In this document: in pieces, positions 19,069 to 27,841 of the stretch
How the letters are laid out: each line of letters opens with the position of its first letter
Numbering within the stretch: the first letter of the stretch is position 1
From: Martelella mediterranea
Lineage (GTDB): Bacteria > Pseudomonadota > Alphaproteobacteria > Rhizobiales > Rhizobiaceae
Direction of reading: 5' to 3'
Assembly: GCA_003001975.1 (NCBI GenBank)
Contig: PVUG01000025.1
Span: forward strand, 1 to 41,236
DNA: 41,236 nucleotides
Position numbers and translations under genes: made by a program
The notes under the pieces: generated by a model
What the model was told of the DNA's origin: nothing
Seen by the model: only the letters and a program-made list of their open reading frames with translations
Databases searched by the model: none

Positions 19069-19803
19069 CTAACCGATCTGCGACAGAACAGGAAAGGTCT
19101 GCTGGAACCAGATTGCCATATCGGCAATGAAGCCGAAAAGAAAGGCAAGGCCGGTGAGAATCAGCAGCACGCCCATGATTTTTTCAATCGTGCCCAGGTG
19201 TTTGCGGAACCGCGACAGGAAGCGCATGAAGGCGCCGGAGAAAAGCGCGGCAATCCAGAACGGCACGGCAAGGCCGAGCGAATAGATCGCCAGCAGCACC
19301 GCCCCGTTGGAAACCGTATCGCGCGTGGCCGCAACAGCGAGAATGGCCCCCAGAACCGGCCCGATGCAGGGCGTCCAGCCGAAAGCAAAGGCCAGCCCCA
19401 TCACATAGGCGCCGGACATGCTCGCCGGCTTGCCGCCGCCATGAAACCGCGCCTCGCGCGACAGGAAGGGGATTTTCAGCACACCGAGGAAGTTCAGCCC
19501 CATGATGATGATGATCACACCGCCGACCTTGGCCAGAATATCGATATATTGACGCAAAAGCTGACCGATGGACGAGGCGCCTGCCCCGAGCGCCACGAAA
19601 ATCGTTGCAAACCCGAGCGTAAAGAACAGCGCCGGCAACAACACACGCGCCGGCCGGACGGTCGTGTCCCCCCTGAACTGATCGATCGAAATGCCCGCCA
19701 TGTAGCAAAGATAAGGCGGCACCAGCGGCAAAACGCAGGGTGAGAGAAACGAAAGCGCACCGGCAAGAAGCGCAGTCAACAGGGAAATATCACCGATCGA
19801 CAC
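19069..19803 (-). CDS. ccdA: Cytochrome c biogenesis protein CcdA, 244 aa
   Basis: A six-helix inner-membrane thiol transporter that passes electrons from cytoplasmic thioredoxin to periplasmic apocytochrome or other thiol partners. Both redox cysteines are in place: C23 in SFLSPCVLPLVPPY and C146 in GWTPCIGPVLGA. The frame can be opened at a GTG at 19821, but the GTG at 19803 has an AAGAGGA site 6 bases upstream and gives the usual N-terminus, so I chose it. The upstream GTG would leave no ribosome binding site. Confidence 0.93.
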   Translation of the reverse strand: MSIGDISLLTALLAGALSFLSPCVLPLVPPYLCYMAGISIDQFRGDTTVRPARVLLPALFFTLGFATIFVALGAGASSIGQLLRQYIDILAKVGGVIIIIMGLNFLGVLKIPFLSREARFHGGGKPASMSGAYVMGLAFAFGWTPCIGPVLGAILAVAATRDTVSNGAVLLAIYSLGLAVPFWIAALFSGAFMRFLSRFRKHLGTIEKIMGVLLILTGLAFLFGFIADMAIWFQQTFPVLSQIG

Positions 19804-20051
19804 CTGAAATCCTCTTGTCACTCGGCCGTTGGCGAAAACACGTCCGGCACCAGCAGATAACCGCCTGAACGGCGGACCGTAAACTGCCGGTTCCTTAAAC
19901 CACAGCGGCGTTGAATTCCAATCACCTTTCCGCGCATCGCCCCCAACATCAAATTGTCGCCTTGGAGCCGAATTTCCGGGTTGACCTTCTGCAAGACCCT
20001 TTCTATGTTCCGCCCACTTTCCGCCGGCCCTTCAACAGGCGCCGGGCTCGG

Positions 20052-20127
20052 GAGCGCGTAGCTCAGCTGGTAGAGCAACTGACTTTTAATCAGTAGGTCC
20101 AGGGTTCGAACCCCTGCGCGCTCACCA
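20052..20127 (+). tRNA. tRNA-Lys (anticodon UUU)
   Basis: A complete 76-nt cloverleaf. The acceptor stem GAGCGCG / CGCGCTC pairs perfectly, and the D-arm is TAGCTCAGCTGGTAGAGCA. The anticodon stem ACTGA / TCAGT holds the loop CTTTTAA, with anticodon TTT at 20085-20087. The T-arm contains GGTTCGAACCC, and the discriminator A is followed by an encoded CCA (20125-20127). It stands alone between ccdA and lexA. Confidence 0.98.
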
Positions 20128-20243
20128 TTGTTTGCCGAGAATTTTTCTCCTTTCGAAATTGAAACAACACTTTCTAACTCACCCCTTTCCGCCCGCCTTC
20201 ATGCCTCCATTGACCGCAATCGAGGCCGCTCTGCTATTTCCAG

Positions 20244-20273
20244 CTTGCGGAACACAGATAGAACAGATATAAA
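20244..20273 (+). promoter_or_regulatory. lexA promoter with SOS (LexA) box
   Basis: The -35-like CTTGCG (20244-20249) and -10-like TATAAA (20268-20273) are separated by 18 bp. Inside that spacer lies GAAC-N7-GAAC (20250-20264), the complement of the direct-repeat GTTC-N7-GTTC box known for alphaproteobacterial LexA. A repressor bound there would block RNA polymerase, giving lexA autoregulation. A third GTTC half-site follows at 20275-20278 but is not correctly spaced. The start codon is 36 bp past the -10 element. Confidence 0.88.
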
Positions 20274-20308
20274 CGTTCTGTATTTGTTTCGAAGGCAAGG
20301 GGCTGCAA

Positions 20309-21016
20309 ATGCTGACTCGTAAACAACAGGAACTGCTGTATTTCATCCATGAACGGATGAAGGAGACAGGCATTCCCCCGTCTTTCGATGAAATGAAGGA
20401 AGCCCTGGATCTGGCGTCCAAATCGGGCATTCACCGGTTGATCACGGCGCTGGAGGAACGGGGCTTCATTCGCCGGCTTCCCAACAGGGCGCGCGCGCTC
20501 GAAATTCTGCGCATGCCGGAAAGCCTTGGCGCGCAACCGCCGCGCCGCGGTTTCTCACCGAGCGTGATTGAAGGCAGCCTCGGCAAGACGCCTGCCGAAA
20601 ATAAGACACCAGCTGCCGGAAATGACAGCGGCTCGACCGATATCCCCGTCATGGGACGGATTGCAGCCGGTGTTCCGATCTCGGCCATACAGGAAAACAC
20701 CCACGCAATTGCCGTTCCGGCCGAAATGTTGGGAACCGGTGAACATTATGCGCTGGAAGTTAAGGGCGATTCGATGATCGAAGCCGGGATATTCGACGGT
20801 GACACGGTGGTCATCCGTAATATCAACACGGCCGCCCCGGGCGATATTGTCGTGGCGCTGGTGAATGACGAGGAAGCGACACTGAAGCGCTTCCGCCGCA
20901 AGGGCGCATCGATTGCACTGGAAGCCGCCAACCCGGCCTACGAAACCCGGATATTTGCTGCCGATCAGGTCAAGGTTCAGGGCAAGCTTGTCGGCTTGAT
21001 CCGCCGCTACCACTGA
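20309..21016 (+). CDS. lexA: LexA repressor, 235 aa
   Basis: The SOS-response repressor, which cleaves itself when RecA filaments form on damaged DNA. The N-terminal winged helix starts [17 protein letters not shown], and its recognition region [20 protein letters not shown] covers about residues 25-44. The self-cleavage site is A120-G121 in GRIAAGVP. The catalytic dyad is S155 (GDSMIEAG) and K193 (EATLKRF). At 235 aa it is longer than E. coli LexA because of a hinge of about 45 residues, which is normal for alphaproteobacteria. Its last 47 bp overlap the convergent comEC reading frame, and I see no clear terminator between them. Confidence 0.97.
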   Translation: MLTRKQQELLYFIHERMKETGIPPSFDEMKEALDLASKSGIHRLITALEERGFIRRLPNRARALEILRMPESLGAQPPRRGFSPSVIEGSLGKTPAENKTPAAGNDSGSTDIPVMGRIAAGVPISAIQENTHAIAVPAEMLGTGEHYALEVKGDSMIEAGIFDGDTVVIRNINTAAPGDIVVALVNDEEATLKRFRRKGASIALEAANPAYETRIFAADQVKVQGKLVGLIRRYH

Positions 21017-23516
21017 AGAAATCGAGGGTTTTCGGCAGGCTGACAGGATCGGCATACGAATCGGAATGCCAGTTATAGAGGCGGTGTTGGTTCCACTGAC
21101 GCTTTACTGCCGTGATGGCAGGCGTGACAGAAACACGGGTTTTCACACAGGAGCCGGTCGGGTCGGTGTCTGAGGACGCGGTGTTTCTGGTGTTTAATTT
21201 TGAACCGTCTGTATCTTGGACGGTAAACTTCAGGGTGCCTGTCTGGCGGCGCAGTGCCGGTGTGATGAGAAAACCAGGCGAACGGCACGCCTGAAAACCT
21301 GGCCGGTAGACGCTGACAATGATGTCTGCGTGATCGCAGGCTGGGCCTACGAGCGCGGGCCGGAATATCTGTGCGACGGTCAGGCCGCTGCCGGGAAGCG
21401 ACGCCACACACCATTCGCTCTTTTCACAGATGAACATACCGGATTGCGTCCGCGCGGCCTTTATATCCTCGGCAAGGGCGGTGCTTGCATTGGTGATTTG
21501 TCCCGCATCCAGGCGGTCGAACCGGTCCGTGTCTTTCAGTATCGCAGCACTGTTTTCGGTTTCGCTCGGCGGCCGTGTGGTTTCGAAGGCAAGTGCGCTC
21601 TGCCACTGATCGAAGATGAAGGAAGGCGGACGGCGCTTGCTGAGCGCGGCCGTATCACCGGTGACAATCGCAATCAGCGCACCGTCTTCGGAGACAAGCA
21701 GAAGCGGCGACCGGTCGCCGTGAGAAAAGGCGGGCAAGGCAAAGGCAATTGCCATAGGCACCAGTCCGGCAAGCCTGAGACGGGTGCGCAGCAGAACCAG
21801 CAGCATGAACCCGACAAGGAAAAGCAGCAGAAATCCGCGCGGCATCGCGCCGGTATCGAGCGCGCCACCAAGACCATTGACCCATTCCGCAATGGCGATC
21901 ACCCGGTCGAGCCCCCAGCCCATGGCCAGAAGAAAGGGGCCGTGCAGGTTAAGCGGCATCGCCAGCATGGCCAGCAGTCCGGAGGGCATCACCAGAAAGG
22001 TGACAATCGGCATGGCCAGCAGATTGCCGAGCAGACCGTAGCCGGCAATCCGCTGAAAATGCGCCATGGCAATCGGGGCTGTCGAAAGTCCGCCGATCAG
22101 TGCGGTCAACAGAATACCGAAAGCGCCCAGCATGACGATGCGGACCAATGTGCTGGCCGGCATCGACGCCGGGCGGGCATATTCGCGACGCTGCCAGGAG
22201 CTGTAGCCGGCAATCAACGCCAGTGTTGCGGCAAACGACATCTGCATGCCGGGGCCGACTGCCTCCGACGGCGAAACGACGAGGATGACGAGCCCCGCAA
22301 GAGCGACATTGCGCATGCTGATGGCCGGACGGTCGGCAACGGCGGCAAGCAGCATGATCGCCAGCATGATGAAAGCGCGCTGTGCCGAGACCTGCATGCC
22401 CGAAATCGCAAGATAGAACCCGGCAGCCCCGATCGCCGCCACAGCAGCGAGCTTCTTGGTAGCAATCGCTTCTGCCGCCTTCGGCGAAAACGACAGGAAA
22501 AGACGCAGGCTTGAAAAGAAGATACCGGCGGCAAGCGCCATGTGCAGCCCCGAAATGGCAATGACATGGGCAAGGCCGGCATTGCGCAGCGCGTCCAGCG
22601 TGTCATCATTCATGGCGCGACGCTGCCCGGTGATGATCGCATTCGCGAAAGCCCCCGATTCGTCTGGCAGGACAGCGCGAATACGCCCGGCAATCGTGTC
22701 GCGCAGGCTTTCGACCCCGTGGCGCAGGAACAGGCCGATGGACTGAAGGCGGCTTTTCCCCGGTGCATGAAGATCACCGGCAAGCGCTTCGGGCGCGCCA
22801 TAGAAGAAGCCCACCGCGCCGATACCGTCGAAATAGGAAAGAAAACCGAAATCGACGAGGCCCGGCAGCGCCGGTCCGGAAGGCGGTGAAAGCCGGGCAA
22901 GGCCGGTGAATGCGCCGCCGATGTCGACCGGCGGCGATTTGCCGCGGGCAACAAGGGTGACACGCTCAGGTGGACGGTGGATCACCGGATCGTCGGTGGC
23001 GATGACGCGCACCACATAACGCCAGCCGTTTTCGGTCGGCTCGCGGGCATCGACCACGCCGGTAACATGGGTTGTTACCGGTGAGTCGAGCATCACCGTG
23101 GCAAGCCGGCCCGTCTCAAGCTGTGCCAGAAACGCGCCACTGAGAAAGAGCGCAACCAGACCGGCGCCCAGCCGTTTCACCGGACCGGCATTGCGCAGCG
23201 AAACGGCGGCAACAACGGCGATCGCCCAATAGAGCCACAGCCCCCACGAAAACGGCGCTGCGGGCCGGAAAAACCACCACGCGGCCCCCAGAGCCATCAC
23301 AAACGGCGCAAACAGAAAGCTGCGTCCATAGGCGCGTTCTTCGGAAACAAGCGTGCCGACATCCCTGCCCTTCGGCGGCCTCGGGGAAATTGGCGGGGCC
23401 CGGACCGTATCGCCGCCGGAAGCTGCTTTCGTTCGCCATCTGCGCAAGCGACCACGAACGGCGCCGCCCCCGTGCCGCTTTGGACGTTCCGTAAGCTGTT
23501 TCTCGCCCTCTCCCAT
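20970..23516 (-). CDS. ComEC/Rec2 family protein, 848 aa
   Basis: A polytopic inner-membrane protein related to the DNA-uptake channel ComEC. A basic N-terminal tail (about 1-65) is followed by hydrophobic helices and the OB-like DUF4131 region (about 130-230). The Competence domain follows, with the family motif [18 protein letters not shown] near residue 310 and many helices up to about 560. The C-terminal domain occupies the place of the metallo-beta-lactamase-like nuclease domain but shows no HxHxDH motif, so it is degenerate or different. The frame opens at a TTG at 23519; I prefer the ATG at 23516. The C-terminus reads 47 bp into the opposite strand of lexA, which may be a late extension. 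Whether the cell is naturally competent cannot be told. Confidence 0.88.
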   Translation of the reverse strand: MGEGEKQLTERPKRHGGGAVRGRLRRWRTKAASGGDTVRAPPISPRPPKGRDVGTLVSEERAYGRSFLFAPFVMALGAAWWFFRPAAPFSWGLWLYWAIAVVAAVSLRNAGPVKRLGAGLVALFLSGAFLAQLETGRLATVMLDSPVTTHVTGVVDAREPTENGWRYVVRVIATDDPVIHRPPERVTLVARGKSPPVDIGGAFTGLARLSPPSGPALPGLVDFGFLSYFDGIGAVGFFYGAPEALAGDLHAPGKSRLQSIGLFLRHGVESLRDTIAGRIRAVLPDESGAFANAIITGQRRAMNDDTLDALRNAGLAHVIAISGLHMALAAGIFFSSLRLFLSFSPKAAEAIATKKLAAVAAIGAAGFYLAISGMQVSAQRAFIMLAIMLLAAVADRPAISMRNVALAGLVILVVSPSEAVGPGMQMSFAATLALIAGYSSWQRREYARPASMPASTLVRIVMLGAFGILLTALIGGLSTAPIAMAHFQRIAGYGLLGNLLAMPIVTFLVMPSGLLAMLAMPLNLHGPFLLAMGWGLDRVIAIAEWVNGLGGALDTGAMPRGFLLLFLVGFMLLVLLRTRLRLAGLVPMAIAFALPAFSHGDRSPLLLVSEDGALIAIVTGDTAALSKRRPPSFIFDQWQSALAFETTRPPSETENSAAILKDTDRFDRLDAGQITNASTALAEDIKAARTQSGMFICEKSEWCVASLPGSGLTVAQIFRPALVGPACDHADIIVSVYRPGFQACRSPGFLITPALRRQTGTLKFTVQDTDGSKLNTRNTASSDTDPTGSCVKTRVSVTPAITAVKRQWNQHRLYNWHSDSYADPVSLPKTLDFFSGSGGSSRQACPEP

Positions 23517-23680
23517 CAAAACCGCTCCGCCACAACCTAGGGTATCGTGTGGTTACCTGGAGCAAAAAGCAACGTTGCAGAACGCAGCTTGCGGAAAAAT
23601 TTCCTTTTCAGAAGCTCAAAAAACTTGCTAAACGCAAATTATAAATCATCACCCGCACCGCAACATGAACCATTCAGCGG

Positions 23681-23708
23681 CTTGGCAGCGGCGCATCGAT
23701 CCTATACC
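23681..23708 (+). promoter_or_regulatory. Possible gltA promoter
   Basis: CTTGGC (23681-23686) and TATACC (23703-23708) are spaced 16 bp apart and resemble the alphaproteobacterial housekeeping pattern CTTGAC-N17-CTATAT. They lie about 60 bp upstream of the gltA start in the 250-bp gap that also serves the divergent comEC gene. This is a pattern match by eye only. Confidence 0.35.
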
Positions 23709-23768
23709 TAGTTGGTACCTTTGATCGTGTTTATCACGCGTCCCGCGCTGGAAGATTTGGAGGATAGC

Positions 23769-25055
23769 ATGACGGAAACTGGCAAACTCACCTTGGACGG
23801 ACAGGAACTGGAACTGAACGTCGAAGCAGGCACCTTCGGTCCAAAAGTGCTCGACATCAACAGCCTGTACAAACAGTCAGGCATGTTCACATACGATCCC
23901 GGCTTCACCTCGACGGCATCGTGCAAATCGGCAATTACCTACATCGATGGCGACAACGGTATTCTGCTGCACCGCGGTTATCCGATCGACCAGCTGGCCG
24001 AAAATGCCGACTTCCTCGAAATCTGCTATCTGCTGCTGTTCGGTGAACTGCCGACGGCAACGCAGAAGAAGGATTTCGACTTCCGCGTCACCCATCACAC
24101 GATGATTCACGAGCAGATGACACGGCTTTTCACCGGTTTCCGCCGTGATGCTCACCCGATGGCCATCATCTGTGGCGCTGTCGGCGCCATGTCGGCCTTC
24201 TATCACGACTCGATCGACATCTCCGATCCCTACAAGCGCGAGATCGCCAGCGTCCGCATGATCGCCAAGATCCCGACGATCGCGGCAATGGCCTACAAGT
24301 ACCATGTCGGCGAGCCCTTCGTGTATCCGCGCAACGATCTCGGCTATGCGGCCAATTTCCTGCATATGTGCTTTGCCACGCCGTGCGAGGAATACAAGGT
24401 CAATCCGATCCTGTCGCGCGCGCTCGATCGCATCTTCATCCTGCATGCCGACCACGAGCAGAACGCCTCGACTTCGACGGTGCGTCTTGCCGGTTCTTCG
24501 GGCGCCAATCCGTTCGCCTGCATTGCCGCCGGCATTGCCTGCCTGTGGGGCCCGGCGCATGGCGGCGCCAACGAGGCCGCGCTCAACATGCTGCAGGAAA
24601 TCGGTTCGGTTGACCGGATTCCGGAATACATCGCCCGTGCGAAGGACCGTGATGATCCCTTCCGCCTGATGGGCTTTGGTCACCGCGTCTACAAGAACTA
24701 CGATCCGCGCGCCAAGATCATGCAGAAGACCTGCCACGAGGTTCTTGGCGAGCTCGGCATCAAGGACGATCCGCTTCTCGATGTCGCCATGGAACTGGAA
24801 AGAATTGCACTGACGGATGAATACTTCATCGAGAAGAAGCTTTATCCGAACATCGACTTCTATTCCGGTATCACGCTGAAGGCGCTGGGCTTCCCCACCA
24901 CCATGTTCACGGTGCTGTTCGCACTCGCCCGTACGGTCGGCTGGATCGCCCAGTGGAACGAGATGATCGAAGATCCGGAACAGCGCATCGGTCGCCCGCG
25001 TCAGCTTTACACAGGTGCTGCCGAACGCGACTTCGTCGCCGTTGCCGACCGCTGA
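23769..25055 (+). CDS. gltA: Citrate synthase GltA (type II), 428 aa
   Basis: Condenses acetyl-CoA and oxaloacetate to citrate, the entry step of the TCA cycle. The hexameric, NADH-sensitive type II form is indicated by length and by the N-terminal beta domain ([16 protein letters not shown], then [20 protein letters not shown] with the G-F-T-S-T turn). Catalytic residues lie in [15 protein letters not shown] (the active-site His), in [13 protein letters not shown] near residue 305, and in the Asp of the NIDFYSG segment. The frame opens at 23712, but the ATG at 23769 follows a GGAGG site 6 bases upstream and starts where family members do. It has a strong terminator 30 bp downstream. Confidence 0.97.
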   Translation: MTETGKLTLDGQELELNVEAGTFGPKVLDINSLYKQSGMFTYDPGFTSTASCKSAITYIDGDNGILLHRGYPIDQLAENADFLEICYLLLFGELPTATQKKDFDFRVTHHTMIHEQMTRLFTGFRRDAHPMAIICGAVGAMSAFYHDSIDISDPYKREIASVRMIAKIPTIAAMAYKYHVGEPFVYPRNDLGYAANFLHMCFATPCEEYKVNPILSRALDRIFILHADHEQNASTSTVRLAGSSGANPFACIAAGIACLWGPAHGGANEAALNMLQEIGSVDRIPEYIARAKDRDDPFRLMGFGHRVYKNYDPRAKIMQKTCHEVLGELGIKDDPLLDVAMELERIALTDEYFIEKKLYPNIDFYSGITLKALGFPTTMFTVLFALARTVGWIAQWNEMIEDPEQRIGRPRQLYTGAAERDFVAVADR

Positions 25056-25085
25056 TTGGTCAATACACAGTTCGAAACGTTGAAA

Positions 25086-25122
25086 AGACAGGCCGGTCGT
25101 TAGACCGGCCTGTCTCGATTTG
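25086..25122 (+). terminator. gltA terminator
   Basis: A perfect 13-bp stem (AGACAGGCCGGTC / GACCGGCCTGTCT) with a GTTA loop occupies 25086-25115 and is followed by CGATTTG. It starts 31 bp past the gltA stop. The T-tract is short, but the stem is very stable. Confidence 0.8.
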
Positions 25123-25147
25123 TAGACAAAGCATCCCCTCACTCTGG

Positions 25148-25261
25148 GTCATCCTCGGGCTCGACCCGAGGATCCAGGGCCACACGATACACGCTCACTT
25201 TAATGCCTTTCTTATCAAAGGATTGAGTGGAATGGATGCTCGGATCGAGTCCGAGCATGAC
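25148..25261. repeat. MITE-like element with palindromic inverted arms, about 114 bp
   Basis: Left arm 25148-25176 and right arm 25233-25261 are 29-nt inverted repeats matching at 25 of 29 positions (GTCAT...ATCCA inward from each end). Each arm is also its own palindrome, with a CTCGGG-type stem around a short loop. The four differences between the arms fall in two compensating pairs (arm positions 6/24 and 12/18), so each arm keeps its own stem. The 56-bp middle has no open frame. Related, more decayed sequence occurs at 206-285 and 1082-1102. It is probably a non-autonomous or REP-like intergenic repeat. Confidence 0.75.
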
Positions 25262-25316
25262 ACCTGTGGGAACGGCTGGTGGAGGCGTACGTCTTCGGGT
25301 TTGTCAGCGGTCTGAA

Positions 25317-25350
25317 ACAGGCCGGTCCTTAGACCGGCCCATCTTTTTAT
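25317..25350 (+). terminator. Second terminator-like hairpin, near-copy of the gltA terminator
   Basis: Stem GGCCGGTC / GACCGGCC with a CTTA loop (25320-25339) is followed by CATCTTTTTATTT, a good T-tract. The core differs from the gltA terminator by one loop base. The two copies flank the MITE-like element, which suggests a local duplication or an insertion event. Confidence 0.7.
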
Positions 25351-25458
25351 TTGCAGGCCATTATTGCCCCGACAGCACGCCCCAAGCATGGCGGAGGAAA
25401 GCGTTTCGGGACTTTGCAGAGCTTCCTGCGCTCCCCGCAGCTGGAAAAATGCCAGCGA

Positions 25459-25494
25459 AATAAAAAGGCCGCAGCGCATTTTGCGCCGCGGCCT
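25459..25494 (-). terminator. Terminator of the phytase-like gene
   Basis: On the minus strand a 12-pair stem with one mismatch (AGGCCGCGGCGC / GCGCTGCGGCCT; loop AAAAT) is followed by TTTTTAT. It lies about 50 bp past the stop at 25547. Between the two is another inverted repeat, GCCCGGGC at 25509-25516 and 25529-25536, with no T-tract. Confidence 0.85.
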
Positions 25495-25546
25495 CTTAAG
25501 GACATTTTGCCCGGGCAATATTCCTGCCGCCCGGGCCGGTTATGCG

Positions 25547-27745
25547 TTACTGCGTCAACGGAACCTTGAAGAACAGCGTTTCGCCGGAGCTGTCGTCCAC
25601 GCCGTCATTGTCGGTCACGGCATAGGCCGTGCCATCGGCGGCGATGGTGAAGCCTTCGATCTTGTCGACGACATAGCCATTGGTGGCCGATTTCATCAGC
25701 GGCAGCAGATCGGTGACTTCTTCCTTCTGCACGACCGGCAGCTTCGCGCCGATTGGCGCCGGCTTCATATCCGAAAGCGCAACCTTGTAGAGCTTCTTGA
25801 CCTTGGCGGCTTCGCCGATCTGGTTGTCGCGCTCGATGATGTAGGCATTGTCGCCATTGACGGAAATTTCGGACAGGCCGATCCAGCCCTTTTCCGGGGT
25901 TTCCAGCGGATAGGAGACTGCGCCCCATTCGCCGGTCGCCGGCGTGTAGGCCAGGAGCTTGACGAATCCCTTCTCGTCGTCGCCCCATTCGCGCTGGACA
26001 GCCATCCACAGCGTCAGATCATCGCCCTCGCCCACCGTGGTGATGCCTTCCATGCCGAACCGCGTCTGGTTGGCGAGCAGTTCATCCGGCAGGTTGATGG
26101 TTTCGGTGATTTCACCGGTCCCGTCGATGTGCAGAACCCTGTGCGGCACCTCCTTGTCGGGATGACCTTCGGAAGCCAGCCAGAAGCCGCCATTGCCATC
26201 AACGGCAACGCCTTCGAGATCGAGCTTTTCCGCCGGCTGCCCATCGCGCGTCACCCGGATGGCGTCGGTGATCAGCGCCGGCTTTCTGGAGGCGTCGATG
26301 ATGAAGACGGAGGGCTGCGCCGAATAGAAGCTGTCATTGACCGCGTAGAGCTTGCTGGCGTCTTGCGGGTCGGCTGCAAGACCGGAAAGCGCACCGAACC
26401 CGATCAGCGGATCATGGTTCACATCAGAGGCGATCTGCGGATAATCGGCCTCGCCCTCTTCATAGGCATAGAGCATCACATGCGCACGCACGCCGCCATC
26501 TGGCCCTAGGTCTTCCTCATTGGCCGTCACCAGCAGGTTGCGGGCGGGAATGGCAACGCCGCTTTCCGGCGCGATACCCGAGGGCAGAAGCTGCGTAAGC
26601 TCCGGAGCGTCCTGGACATTGTCGTTATAGACGCCGACAACGGAACCGCGCTCGGACATGACGAAAAGATAGTTGTTGTCGCCGAACCGGCCGGTGATCA
26701 GCCCTTCCGGCTCAACGCCCTTCTTGCCGGCACGCTTGTCCGGGAAGTGACCGATGGAGGCGACGGCACGTTCGAACGAGGCGCCGGCCTCATACAGCAG
26801 CTCGCCGGCATCGGAAAAGATCGAGAAGCCACGCGAACCGCCCTTGTAGTCGCCCTCATTGGCGATCACGAAGCGGTCGTTGTCGAGCCATTTGACGGTG
26901 TCGGGCTCGCGCGGAATACCGGTCAGCGAACCGGTGAAATCGAGACGGCCGTCGCGTTCGGTATCAATGCCGGCAAGATCGACCGTGCCGGCGGCAAAGT
27001 GGTTCTTCACCTCGCCGGTATTGCCGTCGACGATGACGATACCGTTGTTTTCCTGCAGCGTGACGACAATCTCGTTGTCATCGTTGATGTCGACAAATTC
27101 CGGTTCCGGATCGCTCGGCGCGGTCATCTCGTCAAAACCGGTCATGGCAACATGTTTCGTCGTTGCACAGTCGGCGCCGCCGTCGTCCAGCGCGATGATC
27201 ACCAGATCGCCGGCGGGCATCTGCGGAATTTCACCGTCATTCAGGTCTTCGTCGCGCTCGTTTTCGATGGCAATGGCCACGATCGCGCCATCGGGCGATA
27301 CGGCAACCGAGTCGGGCTGGCCGCCGAGATCGCACTTTGCCTCAAGCGTCTGCGATGCAATGTCGATCACGCCGAGGAAGCCGGACGGCGCGGTGAAGCT
27401 TTCGGACGTGTTGACGCCGACATAGGCTTTCGCACCGGAAACAGCCACGGAGGTCGGTTCGCCGTCGAGCCCGACGGTACCGGCGGCCTTCGGTGCGCGC
27501 GGGTCGGTGATATCGACGAAACCGACGGCTTCAAGCGGGCTGTCGGAATAGACCAGCATATTGCCGTCTTCGGTTGCCGTGATGATTTCCGCGGACGTGG
27601 CGCTCATGGCGTCCATATCCGCAGGAAGGTTTTCGGCGACGTTGAAAACGGCGATGCGGTTGAAGACCGGCTCGGCGGACGCGGGGATCGCGGCTGAAGC
27701 CAGAAGTGCGGCAGACAGCGCCGCGCCGGTAAGACGGAGTTTCAT
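25547..27745 (-). CDS. Secreted esterase-like/phytase-like beta-propeller protein, 732 aa
   Basis: A large exported protein. Residues 1-24 are a signal peptide (cleavage after IPASA). The N-terminal half (about 30-320) has beta-propeller-like repeats such as GEPTSVAVSGAKAYVGV and GQPDSVAVSPDGAIVAIAIENE. The C-terminal half (about 440-730) matches the 'esterase-like activity of phytase' family (PF13449), with SGLAADPQDASKLYAVND, EGVAVDGNGGFWLASEG and IEGFTIAADGTAYAVTDND as its recurring segments. Many Asp and Glu residues suggest calcium binding. Substrate is unproven; a phosphoester or phytate is only the family hint. The ATG has an ideal AGGAGGG site. It is monocistronic, with its own terminator. 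Confidence 0.82.
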   Translation of the reverse strand: MKLRLTGAALSAALLASAAIPASAEPVFNRIAVFNVAENLPADMDAMSATSAEIITATEDGNMLVYSDSPLEAVGFVDITDPRAPKAAGTVGLDGEPTSVAVSGAKAYVGVNTSESFTAPSGFLGVIDIASQTLEAKCDLGGQPDSVAVSPDGAIVAIAIENERDEDLNDGEIPQMPAGDLVIIALDDGGADCATTKHVAMTGFDEMTAPSDPEPEFVDINDDNEIVVTLQENNGIVIVDGNTGEVKNHFAAGTVDLAGIDTERDGRLDFTGSLTGIPREPDTVKWLDNDRFVIANEGDYKGGSRGFSIFSDAGELLYEAGASFERAVASIGHFPDKRAGKKGVEPEGLITGRFGDNNYLFVMSERGSVVGVYNDNVQDAPELTQLLPSGIAPESGVAIPARNLLVTANEEDLGPDGGVRAHVMLYAYEEGEADYPQIASDVNHDPLIGFGALSGLAADPQDASKLYAVNDSFYSAQPSVFIIDASRKPALITDAIRVTRDGQPAEKLDLEGVAVDGNGGFWLASEGHPDKEVPHRVLHIDGTGEITETINLPDELLANQTRFGMEGITTVGEGDDLTLWMAVQREWGDDEKGFVKLLAYTPATGEWGAVSYPLETPEKGWIGLSEISVNGDNAYIIERDNQIGEAAKVKKLYKVALSDMKPAPIGAKLPVVQKEEVTDLLPLMKSATNGYVVDKIEGFTIAADGTAYAVTDNDGVDDSSGETLFFKVPLTQ

Positions 27746-27841
27746 AGGTTTCCCTCCTGAGGTTGAATCACCGGAGGGTTGTGCGTCACGGCTGTGACAG
27801 GATGATTACGTCCCGATGACGCCGGTGTGACACCATCGCCG

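Noticed and set aside
19818-20078. An 86-codon minus-strand frame between tRNA-Lys and ccdA
   Set aside because: Its 5' part overlaps the tRNA gene and no ribosome binding site precedes it. Codon use is neutral. It ends 14 bp before the ccdA start, so a very short real gene cannot be fully excluded, but I see no support.
20261-20278. A second SOS box downstream of the first (GAAC...GTTC)
   Set aside because: The half-sites are separated by 10 bp instead of 7, so it does not fit the known spacing.
23877-25142. A 421-codon open frame antisense to gltA
   Set aside because: Shadow of gltA, and it runs through the gltA terminator.
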